Positions 33,633-41,562 of a DNA stretch of 64,000 bases are shown here, piece by piece. Position numbers and translations under genes: made by a program. Source of the DNA: JAWLHJ01 sp040904945 (GTDB lineage Bacteria; Gemmatimonadota; Gemmatimonadetes; Longimicrobiales; Gaopeijiaceae); assembly GCA_040904945.1 (NCBI GenBank), contig JBBDSM010000117.1:38934-102933 (forward strand), given 5' to 3'. Positions within the stretch are counted from its first letter, which is position 1; each line of letters starts with the position of its first letter. The notes under the pieces are model-generated. The model saw only the letters and a list, made by a program, of their open reading frames with translations. It was not told where the DNA came from and searched no databases.

Positions 33633-34991
33633 TCAGAGCCCCAGCAGGCGCAGGAAGTCGTTGGACAGGGCCCACACCATGATTCCGACGACGATCAGGA
33701 ATCCGACGTTGCTCCATTTGAGGCGCTGCTCCACGGTGAGACCGCGGCCGCCACGCACCGCTTCGATGCCGAGGAAGACCAGATGGCCTCCGTCGAGCAC
33801 CGGAATCGGGAGCAGGTTCAGCACCGCGAGGTTCACGCTGAAGAGCGCCATGAAGCGGAGGAACTGGTCGATACCGGCCGCGGCCGCCTGTCCCGAGGCC
33901 TCGCCGATCGTGACGATGCTCCCCATGGAGCGCGGCGAGATACCCCCGGTGACCAGGTCACCCAGGAAGCCGACGATGAGACTCGTGACGGCCACGGTCT
34001 CGCGGTAGCCGTACCCGATCGCCTCGCCTACAGGAACGTCGCGGTAGGTCGTCGCGAGCTGGGGCGGGAACACGCCCACCCTGCCGACTGCCATCTCGGT
34101 CCCGTCCGTTTGCCGTTCCATCTCGGAATCGAGCGTCACCGCGCGAACGAGCTCCCGCTCGTCGCGCACGATGGTGAGTTCGACCCGCTCGCCGGGTCGC
34201 GCCTCGACAGCCTCCACGAAGGTCCACCAGTTCTCGACCGGCTCGCCCCCGACGGCTACGATGCGGTCTCCAGCCTCGAGGCCGGCCCGGTCGGCCGGCG
34301 AGCCGGGGTTCACCGCGCCGACCCCGGCCTCGATCCAGGCGGCGATGGACGAGACCAGGTCACGTCGACTCTCGGGGTCGTCCGGCACCGTGATCCCGAC
34401 CTCTCGCGAGGGCTCCGCGAAGCGGATCGAGAGCGGCCCCGCGGGCGCGTTCAGGATGAGCCGCTGCACGTCGCCCCAGTGCTCCGCGTCAGCGTCCCCG
34501 ACCTGGAGGACCCTGCTCCCGGGATCGACGGTCGCCAGGGCCTCTGTCCCCTCCGGAAGCGCTTCAGCGAAGACGGCCCCGATGCGTGTCGAGTCGTACT
34601 CGGGCACCCCGTACTGCGCCGCCAGGAAGGCGTAGGTCCCGAACGCGAACAGCATATTCATGATCACGCCTGCGGAGATCACGAAGGCCCTGGCCCAGAT
34701 CGGCTTGGCATCGAAGGCGCGCTCGCGCGGCGTCGGTGGCACGGTGGGCTCGCCGCCCTCGAGCCGCTCCATCACCTCGTCGTCCATCCCACCCATCTTC
34801 ACGTATCCCCCCAGGGGGATCGCACTCAGGACGTACTCGGTCTCGCCGTAGCGGAAGCCGAAGATTTTCGGCCCGAACCCGATCGAGAAGCGTTGAACCT
34901 CGACACCTACGGCCTTGGCGGCGGCCCAGTGGCCGAGCTCGTGCACGAAGATCAACACTCCGAGCACGACGATCGTCGCGAGAATGGTCAT
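33633..34991 (-). CDS. rseP: RseP/YaeL-type site-2 zinc metalloprotease
   Basis: Intramembrane protease of regulated proteolysis that cuts anti-sigma factors and signal peptide remnants. 452 residues with HELGH at 17-21 in the first membrane helix, the GYVKMGG membrane-surface loop, one weak and one clear PDZ domain (about 130-200 and 220-290; GSPADRAGLEAGDRIVAVGG), and the second active-site motif LDGGH with Asp400. It closes the frr-cdsA-dxr-rseP run and its ATG overlaps the dxr stop. Name by homology; its anti-sigma target is unknown. Confidence 0.94.
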   Translation of the reverse strand: MTILATIVVLGVLIFVHELGHWAAAKAVGVEVQRFSIGFGPKIFGFRYGETEYVLSAIPLGGYVKMGGMDDEVMERLEGGEPTVPPTPRERAFDAKPIWARAFVISAGVIMNMLFAFGTYAFLAAQYGVPEYDSTRIGAVFAEALPEGTEALATVDPGSRVLQVGDADAEHWGDVQRLILNAPAGPLSIRFAEPSREVGITVPDDPESRRDLVSSIAAWIEAGVGAVNPGSPADRAGLEAGDRIVAVGGEPVENWWTFVEAVEARPGERVELTIVRDERELVRAVTLDSEMERQTDGTEMAVGRVGVFPPQLATTYRDVPVGEAIGYGYRETVAVTSLIVGFLGDLVTGGISPRSMGSIVTIGEASGQAAAAGIDQFLRFMALFSVNLAVLNLLPIPVLDGGHLVFLGIEAVRGGRGLTVEQRLKWSNVGFLIVVGIMVWALSNDFLRLLGL

Positions 34992-36166
34992 GCGGTGGGA
35001 ATCCTCTTGTTCACGCGATCGGCGGCCGCACGGGCCAGCGCGCGTGCTTCTTTGTCAGCTTCGAGCACGTCGTCCACATCGGACACCTCCATGGCGCCCA
35101 CCGCTTCGACGGCTTCCGTCACGATGTCCACCATGTCCGGGAATCTAACCCGCTCGTCGAGGAAGGCGCGCACCGCGATTTCGTTCGCGGCGTTGTACGC
35201 GGCCGGGGCCGCCTGGCCCCGCTTCCCCGCCTCGCATCCCAGGGTGAACAGCGGGAACGCCTCGTGATCGATGTCCTCGAACGTCAGAGGCGATGCCCGT
35301 ACCGGATCATACGTCCGAAGCGCCGGATCGTTCACCCGATCCGGGTAGCTCAGGGCGTACATGATCGGAATCTCCATGGTCGGGAATCCGAGCTGGGCCA
35401 GCACCGAGCCGTCCACGAACTCCACGAAGGAGTGCACGATGGATTGGGGATGCACGACGGCCTCGATGCGCTCGTACGGCAGCCCGTAGAGGTAGTGCGC
35501 CTCGATGACCTCGAGCGCCTTATTGGCGAGGGTCGCCGAGTCGATGGTGATCTTGGCGCCCATGTCCCAGGTCGGATGCTGAAGCGCATCGCTCGGTCGC
35601 ACAGCCTCGAGTTCCCCGGCGGCTCTGCCGCGGAACGGGCCCCCCGAGGCGGTCAGCATGATCCGATGAACGCTGTCGGGAGAGCACCCATCCAGGCACT
35701 GCAGGATGGCGCTGTGCTCGGAATCGATGGGAACGATCTCCCCGCCCCCCTTCCGGCACGCGTCCAAAAGGATTTCCCCGCCGGCCACTAGCGACTCCTT
35801 GTTCGCCAGGGCGAGCCGGTGTCCCGCGCCCACGGCCGCGAGCGACGGCTCGAGCCCGGTGGCACCGACGAGGGCGTTGAGCACCACGTCCACGTCGTTG
35901 CGTCGGGCCACGTCGAGGAGCGCCTCCCGCCCCGTATGCCAGCGCGTCACGCCTGAAGGTCCGGTCGCGTCTGCCGGCCGATCCGCGGCACGGTCCGCGA
36001 GGACGGCGACCTGCGGGTGGAACGCCGCAGCCTGCTTCTCCAACAGATCCGAGCTCCGGTGCGCGGTCAGCGCGACCACCTCGAAGCGGTCCCGATTCCT
36101 CGAGATCATCTCGAGGGCGCTCCGCCCGATGGACCCCGTCGATCCGAGGATGGCGACCCGGATCAT
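34988..36166 (-). CDS. dxr: 1-deoxy-D-xylulose 5-phosphate reductoisomerase
   Basis: Second step of the MEP isoprenoid pathway, making 2-C-methyl-D-erythritol 4-phosphate with NADPH. 392 residues with the NADPH-binding GSTGSIGRSALEMI, ANKESLVAGG, the catalytic acid cluster IDSEHSAILQCL and the flexible loop TASGGPFRG. Isoprenoids feed the lipid carrier for peptidoglycan, which fits its neighbours. Overlaps cdsA and rseP by 4 bases each. Confidence 0.96.
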   Translation of the reverse strand: MIRVAILGSTGSIGRSALEMISRNRDRFEVVALTAHRSSDLLEKQAAAFHPQVAVLADRAADRPADATGPSGVTRWHTGREALLDVARRNDVDVVLNALVGATGLEPSLAAVGAGHRLALANKESLVAGGEILLDACRKGGGEIVPIDSEHSAILQCLDGCSPDSVHRIMLTASGGPFRGRAAGELEAVRPSDALQHPTWDMGAKITIDSATLANKALEVIEAHYLYGLPYERIEAVVHPQSIVHSFVEFVDGSVLAQLGFPTMEIPIMYALSYPDRVNDPALRTYDPVRASPLTFEDIDHEAFPLFTLGCEAGKRGQAAPAAYNAANEIAVRAFLDERVRFPDMVDIVTEAVEAVGAMEVSDVDDVLEADKEARALARAAADRVNKRIPTA

Positions 36167-37047
36167 CGCGCCGCGTCCAGAAGGAGCAGAAGGCCGTAGG
36201 AGAGCGGGAGCGTCACGACCAGCGCGTCGACCCGGTCGAGCACGCCGCCATGCCCTGGCAGGAGCGTTCCGGAGTCCTTTACGCCGGCATCTCGCTTGAG
36301 CACGGATTCGGCGAGGTCACCCACGATCGCCCCGACCCCGAGCAGCGCGCCCAGGCCCGCGGAGCTCAGCGCGGTGAGGGGCACGCCGGGGAGCAGACGG
36401 GCCACGACGAGATACCAGACGGCCGCGCCCACGGCCGCTCCGGCGACTCCGGCCACGGCTCCCTCCCAGCTCTTGTTCGGGCTGATGGCGGGTGCGAGCC
36501 GACGCCGCCCCCACGCCGAGCCGGCGAAATAGGCGGTCGCGTCGCCGACCCATGTCGCCGTGAGAGGAAGCGCGACCATGGCGACCGCCGCCCACGCCTC
36601 GGTGGGCTCCGCCGACCATCCGCTCTGCCGTGGCAAGGCGTGCAGCAGCGGTACGAGCGCGAGGGCGAGGCCCGGATAGATGGCCCCGAACAGGGTGGCG
36701 GCGCCCGCCGCGAGCGGCTCCCCCTCCGCCCCGCGCCAGAATGTGACCCACACCAGGACGATCAGCGCCGCGACGCCGAAGACCAGGAACGACGAAGCGG
36801 CGAAGTCCCGGGGCGTGGCGCTCCAGACAGCAAGTATCGCGAAGACTCCTGCGGTCGGCACGCCCACCCAGGTGACCGGGCGCACGCCCTTACGGCGGGC
36901 GAGCCGGTAACACTCGTCGGCGCCCAACGCGGCGATCACACCGATCACCGCCGCAAGCGCCCAGGATCCGACGTAGAGGACGACGACGACGAGCGGGACC
37001 CCGACCAGGGCCACGGCCCACCGTCGGGAGAGCTCCTTGGCCATCAT
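36163..37047 (-). CDS. cdsA: Phosphatidate cytidylyltransferase
   Basis: Makes CDP-diacylglycerol, the precursor of all main phospholipids. 294 residues, almost wholly hydrophobic, with about eight membrane helices. The CDP-alcohol signature is near the C-terminus: SVLKRDAGVKDSGTLLPGHG then GVLDRVDAL, with its two Asp residues. The ATG overlaps the frr stop by one base (TGATG). The uppS gene that normally sits between frr and cdsA is absent. Confidence 0.95.
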   Translation of the reverse strand: MMAKELSRRWAVALVGVPLVVVVLYVGSWALAAVIGVIAALGADECYRLARRKGVRPVTWVGVPTAGVFAILAVWSATPRDFAASSFLVFGVAALIVLVWVTFWRGAEGEPLAAGAATLFGAIYPGLALALVPLLHALPRQSGWSAEPTEAWAAVAMVALPLTATWVGDATAYFAGSAWGRRRLAPAISPNKSWEGAVAGVAGAAVGAAVWYLVVARLLPGVPLTALSSAGLGALLGVGAIVGDLAESVLKRDAGVKDSGTLLPGHGGVLDRVDALVVTLPLSYGLLLLLDAAR

Positions 37048-37598
37048 CAGATGGCCATGATCTCCTCTTCCTTCTTCTTCAGCAGCTCGTCGATCTTGTC
37101 GTTGAAGTCGTGCGTGAGCTTCTCGAGCGCTTCCTCGCGTCGGTGGCCCTCGTCCTCTCCGAGTTCGTGCTCCTTCACCAACGCCTGGATGTCTTCGCGG
37201 ACCGTCCTGCGCGCATGACGGATCGAGATCCGCCCCTCTTCCGCCATCTTGTGCAGGAGCTTCACGTACTCCTTGCGGCGCTCCTCGTTGAGCGCGGGGA
37301 TCGGCACGCGGATGACGGTGCCGTCGTTGGCGGGGTTCAGGCCGAGATCGGCGGACTGGATGCCACGTTCGATGTCGCCGATGAGCGTCTTGTCGAAGGG
37401 CTGGACCACCAGAAGCGTCGGCTCGGGCGTGCTCACGGTGGCGACCTGGTTCAACGGCATCTTCGAGCCGTACGCGTCGACGCGCACGGTGTCGAGGAGC
37501 GCGGGCGTGGCTTTACCGGTCCGCACCGTCCCGAACTCCCGACGCATCGCGTCGAGCGCTTCGTCCATCCGGTTCCTGGCATCCTCCACGGTCGACAT
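37047..37598 (-). CDS. frr: Ribosome recycling factor
   Basis: Splits post-termination ribosomes with EF-G. 183 residues, the family length, with the three-helix-bundle start RMDEALDAMRREFGTVRTG, the VDAYGSKMPLNQVATV hinge, NPANDGTVIRVPIPALNEERR and the long C-terminal helix. GGAGG precedes the ATG at good spacing. It follows pyrH after 153 bases in which I see no gene or clear terminator. Confidence 0.97.
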   Translation of the reverse strand: MSTVEDARNRMDEALDAMRREFGTVRTGKATPALLDTVRVDAYGSKMPLNQVATVSTPEPTLLVVQPFDKTLIGDIERGIQSADLGLNPANDGTVIRVPIPALNEERRKEYVKLLHKMAEEGRISIRHARRTVREDIQALVKEHELGEDEGHRREEALEKLTHDFNDKIDELLKKKEEEIMAI

Positions 37599-37751
37599 AC
37601 AATTCCTCCGCTTCCTGGCTGAAGCCCCGCGCGCATACCGGAAGGGTCCGGCTGTCGCGGGGTCGGGTCGGGACGTGTTTCCGGAGATCTCCCACGGAGC
37701 TTCCGGTCGGATCGGCGGCCGGACGATCGCCCGAACCTGACCGAGCCGCTC

Positions 37752-38477
37752 CTACGATACAAGCGTTCCGATGTGCTCACCACGGACGGCGCTGGCGACC
37801 GCACCCCGGTTCTCGAGGTTCAGCACGATGATCGGGAGGCCGTTTTCCTTGCACAGCGAAACCGCTGCGGCGTCCATGACGGCCAACTCACGCGACATGA
37901 CCTCCCGGAAGGAGATCTTCGGAATGAACTCGGCGTCGGGATTCTTCGCGGGATCCGCGGTATAGACGCCCTGTACCTTCGTGGCCTTGATGACCACATC
38001 CGACTCCATTTCGATGGCCCGGAGCGCGGCGGCGGTGTCGGTCGAGAAGTACGGGTTGCCCGTCCCTCCGGCGAACAACACCACCCGACCCAGCTCCATG
38101 TGCCGGAGGGCTCTACGCCGGATGTAAGGCTCCGCGATCTCGTCCATGCGGATCGCCGTCATCACGCGCACGTCCACGTTCTTGTGCTCGAGCAGGTCCT
38201 GGACCGCGAGCGCGTTGATGACCGTGGCCAGCATGCCCATGTAATCCGCCTGGACCCGGTCCATGCCGGCCTTCGAGGCCATGGCGCCGCGGAGGATGTT
38301 GCCGCCCCCGATCACGACGCCGAGGGAAACGCCCATCGCCACCAACGAGCGAATCTCGTCGGTCAGCTCGTCGACGACGGAGGGCTCCAGCCCGAAACCC
38401 TTGCCCCCGGCAAGCGCCTCACCGGACAACTTGAGAAGCACGCGTTTGTACCGGAGCTCTTCACCGCCTTCGCTCAT
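37752..38477 (-). CDS. pyrH: Uridylate kinase
   Basis: Phosphorylates UMP to UDP; hexameric amino-acid-kinase fold, allosterically controlled by GTP and UTP in related bacteria. 241 residues with YKRVLLKLSGEALAG, VVIGGGNILRG, DYMGMLATVINALAVQD and GGTGNPYFSTDTAAALRA. It lies 46 bases after tsf in the standard tsf-pyrH-frr order. Confidence 0.97.
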   Translation of the reverse strand: MSEGGEELRYKRVLLKLSGEALAGGKGFGLEPSVVDELTDEIRSLVAMGVSLGVVIGGGNILRGAMASKAGMDRVQADYMGMLATVINALAVQDLLEHKNVDVRVMTAIRMDEIAEPYIRRRALRHMELGRVVLFAGGTGNPYFSTDTAAALRAIEMESDVVIKATKVQGVYTADPAKNPDAEFIPKISFREVMSRELAVMDAAAVSLCKENGLPIIVLNLENRGAVASAVRGEHIGTLVS

Positions 38478-38523
38478 ACCGACTCCCGCCTTCGAATGTG
38501 TTCGACTCGCACGTACTCCCGAC

Positions 38524-39120
38524 TCAGGAAACCTCGCCGACCTTGAAGCGCGCGAACCGGGCCACCTCGATCTTCTCGCCAGTCTTCACGGAAATCTCCG
38601 TGATCAGCTCCTCGATGGTCTTGTCCTGGTCTTTCACGAAGGGCTGCGCGAGAAGCGTGCTCTCCTTGAAGAACTTCTGGAGCTTACCCTCGACGATCTT
38701 CTCCCACATAGCCTCGGGCTTCCCCTCTTCCTTCACGGTCTGGAGGAACACGCTGCGCTCGCGCTCGACGACGTCCGTCGGGATCTCGTCCTTGGAGACG
38801 GCCAGCGGTGCGGTGGAGGCGATGTGGAGCGCCAGGTCCTTGGCCAGCCCCTTGAAGTCGTCGGTGTTGGCGACGAAGTCGGTCTCGCAGTTCAGCTCGA
38901 CGATGACTGCCGTCTTGTCGTCGAAATGCACGTAACTGCCGATCGTTCCCTCGTTCGCCGACTTGTCCGCACGCTTGGCGGCCTTTGCCGCGCCTTTCGC
39001 GCGCAGCAGGTCGACGGCCTTCTCCATGTCGCCCCCGGTCTCCGTGAGAGCCTTCTTGCAGTCCATCATACCCGCGCCGGTCATGTCGCGGAGCTTCTTG
39101 ACGTCTTTGGCGTTGATCAT
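38524..39120 (-). CDS. tsf: Elongation factor Ts (short form)
   Basis: Guanine nucleotide exchange factor for EF-Tu. 198 residues, the short form with a single core repeat as in Thermus, rather than the about 280 residues of E. coli. LRDMTGAGMMDCKKAL is the conserved N-terminal helix with the exchange region, and VELNCETDFVANTDDF the core motif; AMWEKIVEGKLQKFFKE follows. Unusually, a terminator stands between rpsB and tsf, so it needs readthrough or its own promoter in the short gap. Confidence 0.96.
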   Translation of the reverse strand: MINAKDVKKLRDMTGAGMMDCKKALTETGGDMEKAVDLLRAKGAAKAAKRADKSANEGTIGSYVHFDDKTAVIVELNCETDFVANTDDFKGLAKDLALHIASTAPLAVSKDEIPTDVVERERSVFLQTVKEEGKPEAMWEKIVEGKLQKFFKESTLLAQPFVKDQDKTIEELITEISVKTGEKIEVARFARFKVGEVS

Positions 39121-39179
39121 GCTCGCTCGCTCACCGTGCTTCTATCGTTAGTGGATCCGGCCTCACGGCCGTGATCGTG

Positions 39180-39223
39180 AAAAGAGGCGGCGGAGACCGG
39201 AAGAACCGTCCTCTGCCGCCTCT
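39180..39223 (-). terminator. Intrinsic terminator between rpsB and tsf
   Basis: Perfect 9-base-pair outer stem (39183-39191 with 39215-39223), a partly paired interior, and TTTT on the minus strand at 39180-39183. It lies 60 bases past the corrected rpsB stop. Confidence 0.75.
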
Positions 39224-39282
39224 CACCGTCCCCGTGGGGACGTTACGGCACCCGATGACGCATGGCCACCGGGCGGCCGGCC

Positions 39283-40484
39283 TCAATCGTCCGAGTCGCC
39301 CTCCGACTCAGCGTCGATCTCGGACTCTTTCGCCTTCTCGGCCTTCGCGGCCTTCTTCTTCGGCTTGGCTTTGNNNNNNNNNNNNNNNNNNNNNNNNNNN
39401 NNNNNNNNNNNNNNNNNNNNNNNNNNNNNNNNNNNNNNNNNNNNNNNNNNNNNNNNNNNNNNNNNNNNNNNNNCTCGGACTCTTTCGCCTTCTCGGCCTT
39501 CGCGGCCTTCTTCTTCGGCTTGGCTTTGGCCTTGGGCTCCTCGGAGCTGTCGGCAGCCGACGTCTCCTCGGCCTCGGCGTCCGGCTCCTCCGCGGATGCG
39601 GAAGCCTCGTCTCCGGCGTCCTCCGCCGCGGCTTCCTCACCACCCTCCTCGTCCTTCAAACGCTGAGCGATGACCTCGGGCTTCGGCCGGCGCTTCCGCT
39701 TGGGCCGACGCTTCGGCCGATCCTTCTCCGTCGTCTCGCCCGTCTCGGTCGAGTACGTCGTGGCCTCGAGGTCTTCGGTGCGACGACGGTCCTCCTCCGG
39801 AACTTCCTTGCGGGCCGTCTCGATGGCGTCGGCCATCGCTTTCGCGATCAGGCTGACGGAGCGGATCGCGTCGTCGTTGCCCGGAATCGGATAGTCGATC
39901 AGGTCCGGATCGGCGTTCGTGTCGGCGATCGCGATGATCGGAATGCCGAGGCGAGAGGCCTCACGAACGGCGATCGTCTCGCGCTTCGCATCGACCACGA
40001 AGACCGCGCCCGGCAAGCGTCCCATGTCCTTCACGCCGGCCAGATACTTGTCGAGCTTCGTCCGCTCACGGTCGAGCATGAGGCGCTCTTTCTTCGTGTA
40101 GAACTCGAAGGCGCCCTCTTCCTGCCCGCGCTCGAGCTCCTTCAACCGGCGGATCTGCTTCCGGATGGTCTGGAAGTTCGTGAGCATCCCGCCGAGCCAA
40201 CGCTCGGTGACGTAGTAGGAGCCGCTGCGCTGCGCCTCCACTTCTACGACGCCGCGGAGCTGCTTCTTCGTGCAAACGAAGAGGACGCGCTCGCCTCGGA
40301 GGGCGACCTCACGCACTGCCTGCTGAGCGGCTTCGAGCCGGTCGAGCGTCTTGCGGAGGTCGATGATATGGATGCCGTTCCGCTGGGCGAAGATGAAGGG
40401 CTTCATCTTCGGGTTCCAACGACGGGTCTGGTGGCCGAAGTGTACGCCGGCCTCCAGAAGCTGGTCGAGACCTACTTCCGACAT
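39283..40484 (-). CDS. rpsB: 30S ribosomal protein S2 with long acidic/basic tail (interrupted by a false gap)
   Basis: S2 head protein: VGLDQLLEAGVHFGHQTRRWNPKM, then RKQIRRLKELE and PGAVFVVDAKRETIAVREA. The S2 domain ends near residue 235; a low-complexity tail rich in Glu, Ala and Lys follows, with KAKAKPKKKAAKAEKAKESE. The tail runs into 100 N at 39374-39473. The N block is flanked by identical 55-base copies; joining them removes 155 bases and shifts the frame so that the tail reads on as IDAESEGDSDD and stops at 39283-39285. That gives 348 residues. Read literally, the sequence gives an arginine-rich, out-of-character end stopping at 39243, which I take as artefact. Start after an AAAGAGAAAG purine run. 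Confidence 0.9.
39319..39373. repeat. Left copy of 55-base repeat flanking N gap 2
   Basis: Identical to 39474-39528 within the rpsB tail. Same length as the repeat at gap 1, pointing to an assembler word size of 55. Confidence 0.9.
39374..39473. other. Assembly gap of 100 N inside rpsB
   Basis: Placeholder of exactly 100 bases. Overlap of the two flanks indicates that no sequence is missing. Confidence 0.95.
39474..39528. repeat. Right copy of 55-base repeat flanking N gap 2
   Basis: Identical to 39319-39373. Encodes KAKPKKKAAKAEKAKESE of the S2 tail in the correct frame. Confidence 0.9.
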
Positions 40485-40559
40485 GTTGTTCTTTCTCTTT
40501 CAATGGGGCCGATGTACGCCCCGGTCAGGATTTCGACGCGGCGAGCCGCGCCGTACAGA

Positions 40560-40958
40560 TCAACGCTTGGAGAACTGGAACCGCTTACGAGCCTTCGGAC
40601 GGCCGGGCTTCTTGCGCTCGACCTGGCGCGGGTCACGCGTCAGCATGCCCTTCTGGCGCAGCGTGGGACGAGTCTCCTCGTCATGCTCCACAATGGCGCG
40701 AGAGATGCCCATGCGGACCGCGTCGCACTGTCCGGTGAGCCCGCCGCCGTTCACCCGCACGACGACGTCGAACTGGCCCTCGAGCTCGGTCACCTTCAAC
40801 GGCTCGGCGAGCCGGATCTGGTGGGTCGGGCGCGGGAAGTAGTCCACGAGCGTGCGGCCGTTGACCGTCCACTCGCCCTTTCCGGGCCGCAGGATGATGC
40901 GGGCGACCGAAGTCTTCCGGCGTCCGACGGTCTGAATCTGTCCTTCGTGGTTCGCCAT
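40560..40958 (-). CDS. rpsI: 30S ribosomal protein S9
   Basis: Head protein whose C-terminal tail reaches the P-site tRNA. 132 residues with TVGRRKTSVARIILRPGKG, VNGGGLTGQCDAVRMGISRA and the C-terminal basic tail ending KKPGRPKARKRFQFSKR; the final SKR is conserved. It follows rplM by 14 bases in the universal rplM-rpsI pair. Confidence 0.98.
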   Translation of the reverse strand: MANHEGQIQTVGRRKTSVARIILRPGKGEWTVNGRTLVDYFPRPTHQIRLAEPLKVTELEGQFDVVVRVNGGGLTGQCDAVRMGISRAIVEHDEETRPTLRQKGMLTRDPRQVERKKPGRPKARKRFQFSKR

Positions 40959-40972
40959 GTGCTGTCGATCCC

Positions 40973-41401
40973 TCAGATGTCCAGGGGCTCGGGCCGCTGG
41001 CCCTGATGAGGATGCTCCGCGCCCGCGTAAACTTTCAACTTCTTCCGCAGCTGCCGCCCCAACGCGTTCTTGGGCAGCATGCCCTTCACCGCCAACTCGA
41101 TCACCCGCTCGGGGTGCGTGGCGATCATGCGCTTGAAGGGGATGTGCTGCTCACCGCCCATATAGCCGGAGTGCCGGAAGTACGTCTTCTGATCGGCCTT
41201 GCGACCGGTTAGACGCACCTGTTCGGCATTCACGACGACCACGTTGTCACCCGTGTCTAGGTGAGGCGTGTACATGGGCTTGTGTTTCCCGCGAATGACG
41301 CGGGCGATCTCGGTCGCAAGGCGTCCGAGAGGCTTGTCTGCCGCGTCTACGAGCCACCAGTTGTGCTCGATGTCGTCAGCTTTGGGAGTATACGTCTTCA
41401 T
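40973..41401 (-). CDS. rplM: 50S ribosomal protein L13
   Basis: Early-assembling 50S protein. 142 residues with WWLVDAADKPLGRLATEIARVIRG, NVVVVNAEQVRLTG and MLPKNALGRQLRKKLKVYAG. First gene behind a near-consensus promoter. A leader of about 39 bases is predicted, too short for the classic L13 autoregulatory structures, but I could not fold it. Confidence 0.98.
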   Translation of the reverse strand: MKTYTPKADDIEHNWWLVDAADKPLGRLATEIARVIRGKHKPMYTPHLDTGDNVVVVNAEQVRLTGRKADQKTYFRHSGYMGGEQHIPFKRMIATHPERVIELAVKGMLPKNALGRQLRKKLKVYAGAEHPHQGQRPEPLDI

Positions 41402-41446
41402 ACCCGCGATTCTGCAGAGATTGGCGGTGCCGGAATGGAGCTATCA

Positions 41447-41475
41447 AGGATAGTCCTGAGCCCAGGGGGTGTCAA
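41447..41475 (-). promoter_or_regulatory. Strong sigma-70-type promoter of rplM-rpsI-rpsB
   Basis: On the minus strand a perfect TTGACA (41470-41475), a 17-base spacer and TATCCT (41447-41452). The start would fall near 41440. It lies in the 161-base gap between the sigma factor gene and rplM. Confidence 0.7.
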
Positions 41476-41562
41476 CCGACCCTGAGCAGTCTGGCGAAGC
41501 ATTCGGGATGCCCCCACCGAGCCCCCGGATCGGGTCACCGAGACCCGTTCGGCCTCGAGGGC

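Noticed and set aside
39243..39282. Extension of rpsB to a stop at 39243
   Set aside because: It arises only from reading through the 100-N placeholder; merging the 55-base overlap moves the stop to 39283.
33404..39528. The 55-base repeats as a mobile or regulatory element
   Set aside because: The two pairs have unrelated sequences, and each abuts an N block; equal length is an assembly signature, not a genetic element.
41402..41562. A tRNA gene in the gap before rplM
   Set aside because: No T-loop GTTCGAAT-like sequence or cloverleaf pairing; the gap is explained by the promoter. I found no tRNA elsewhere either.
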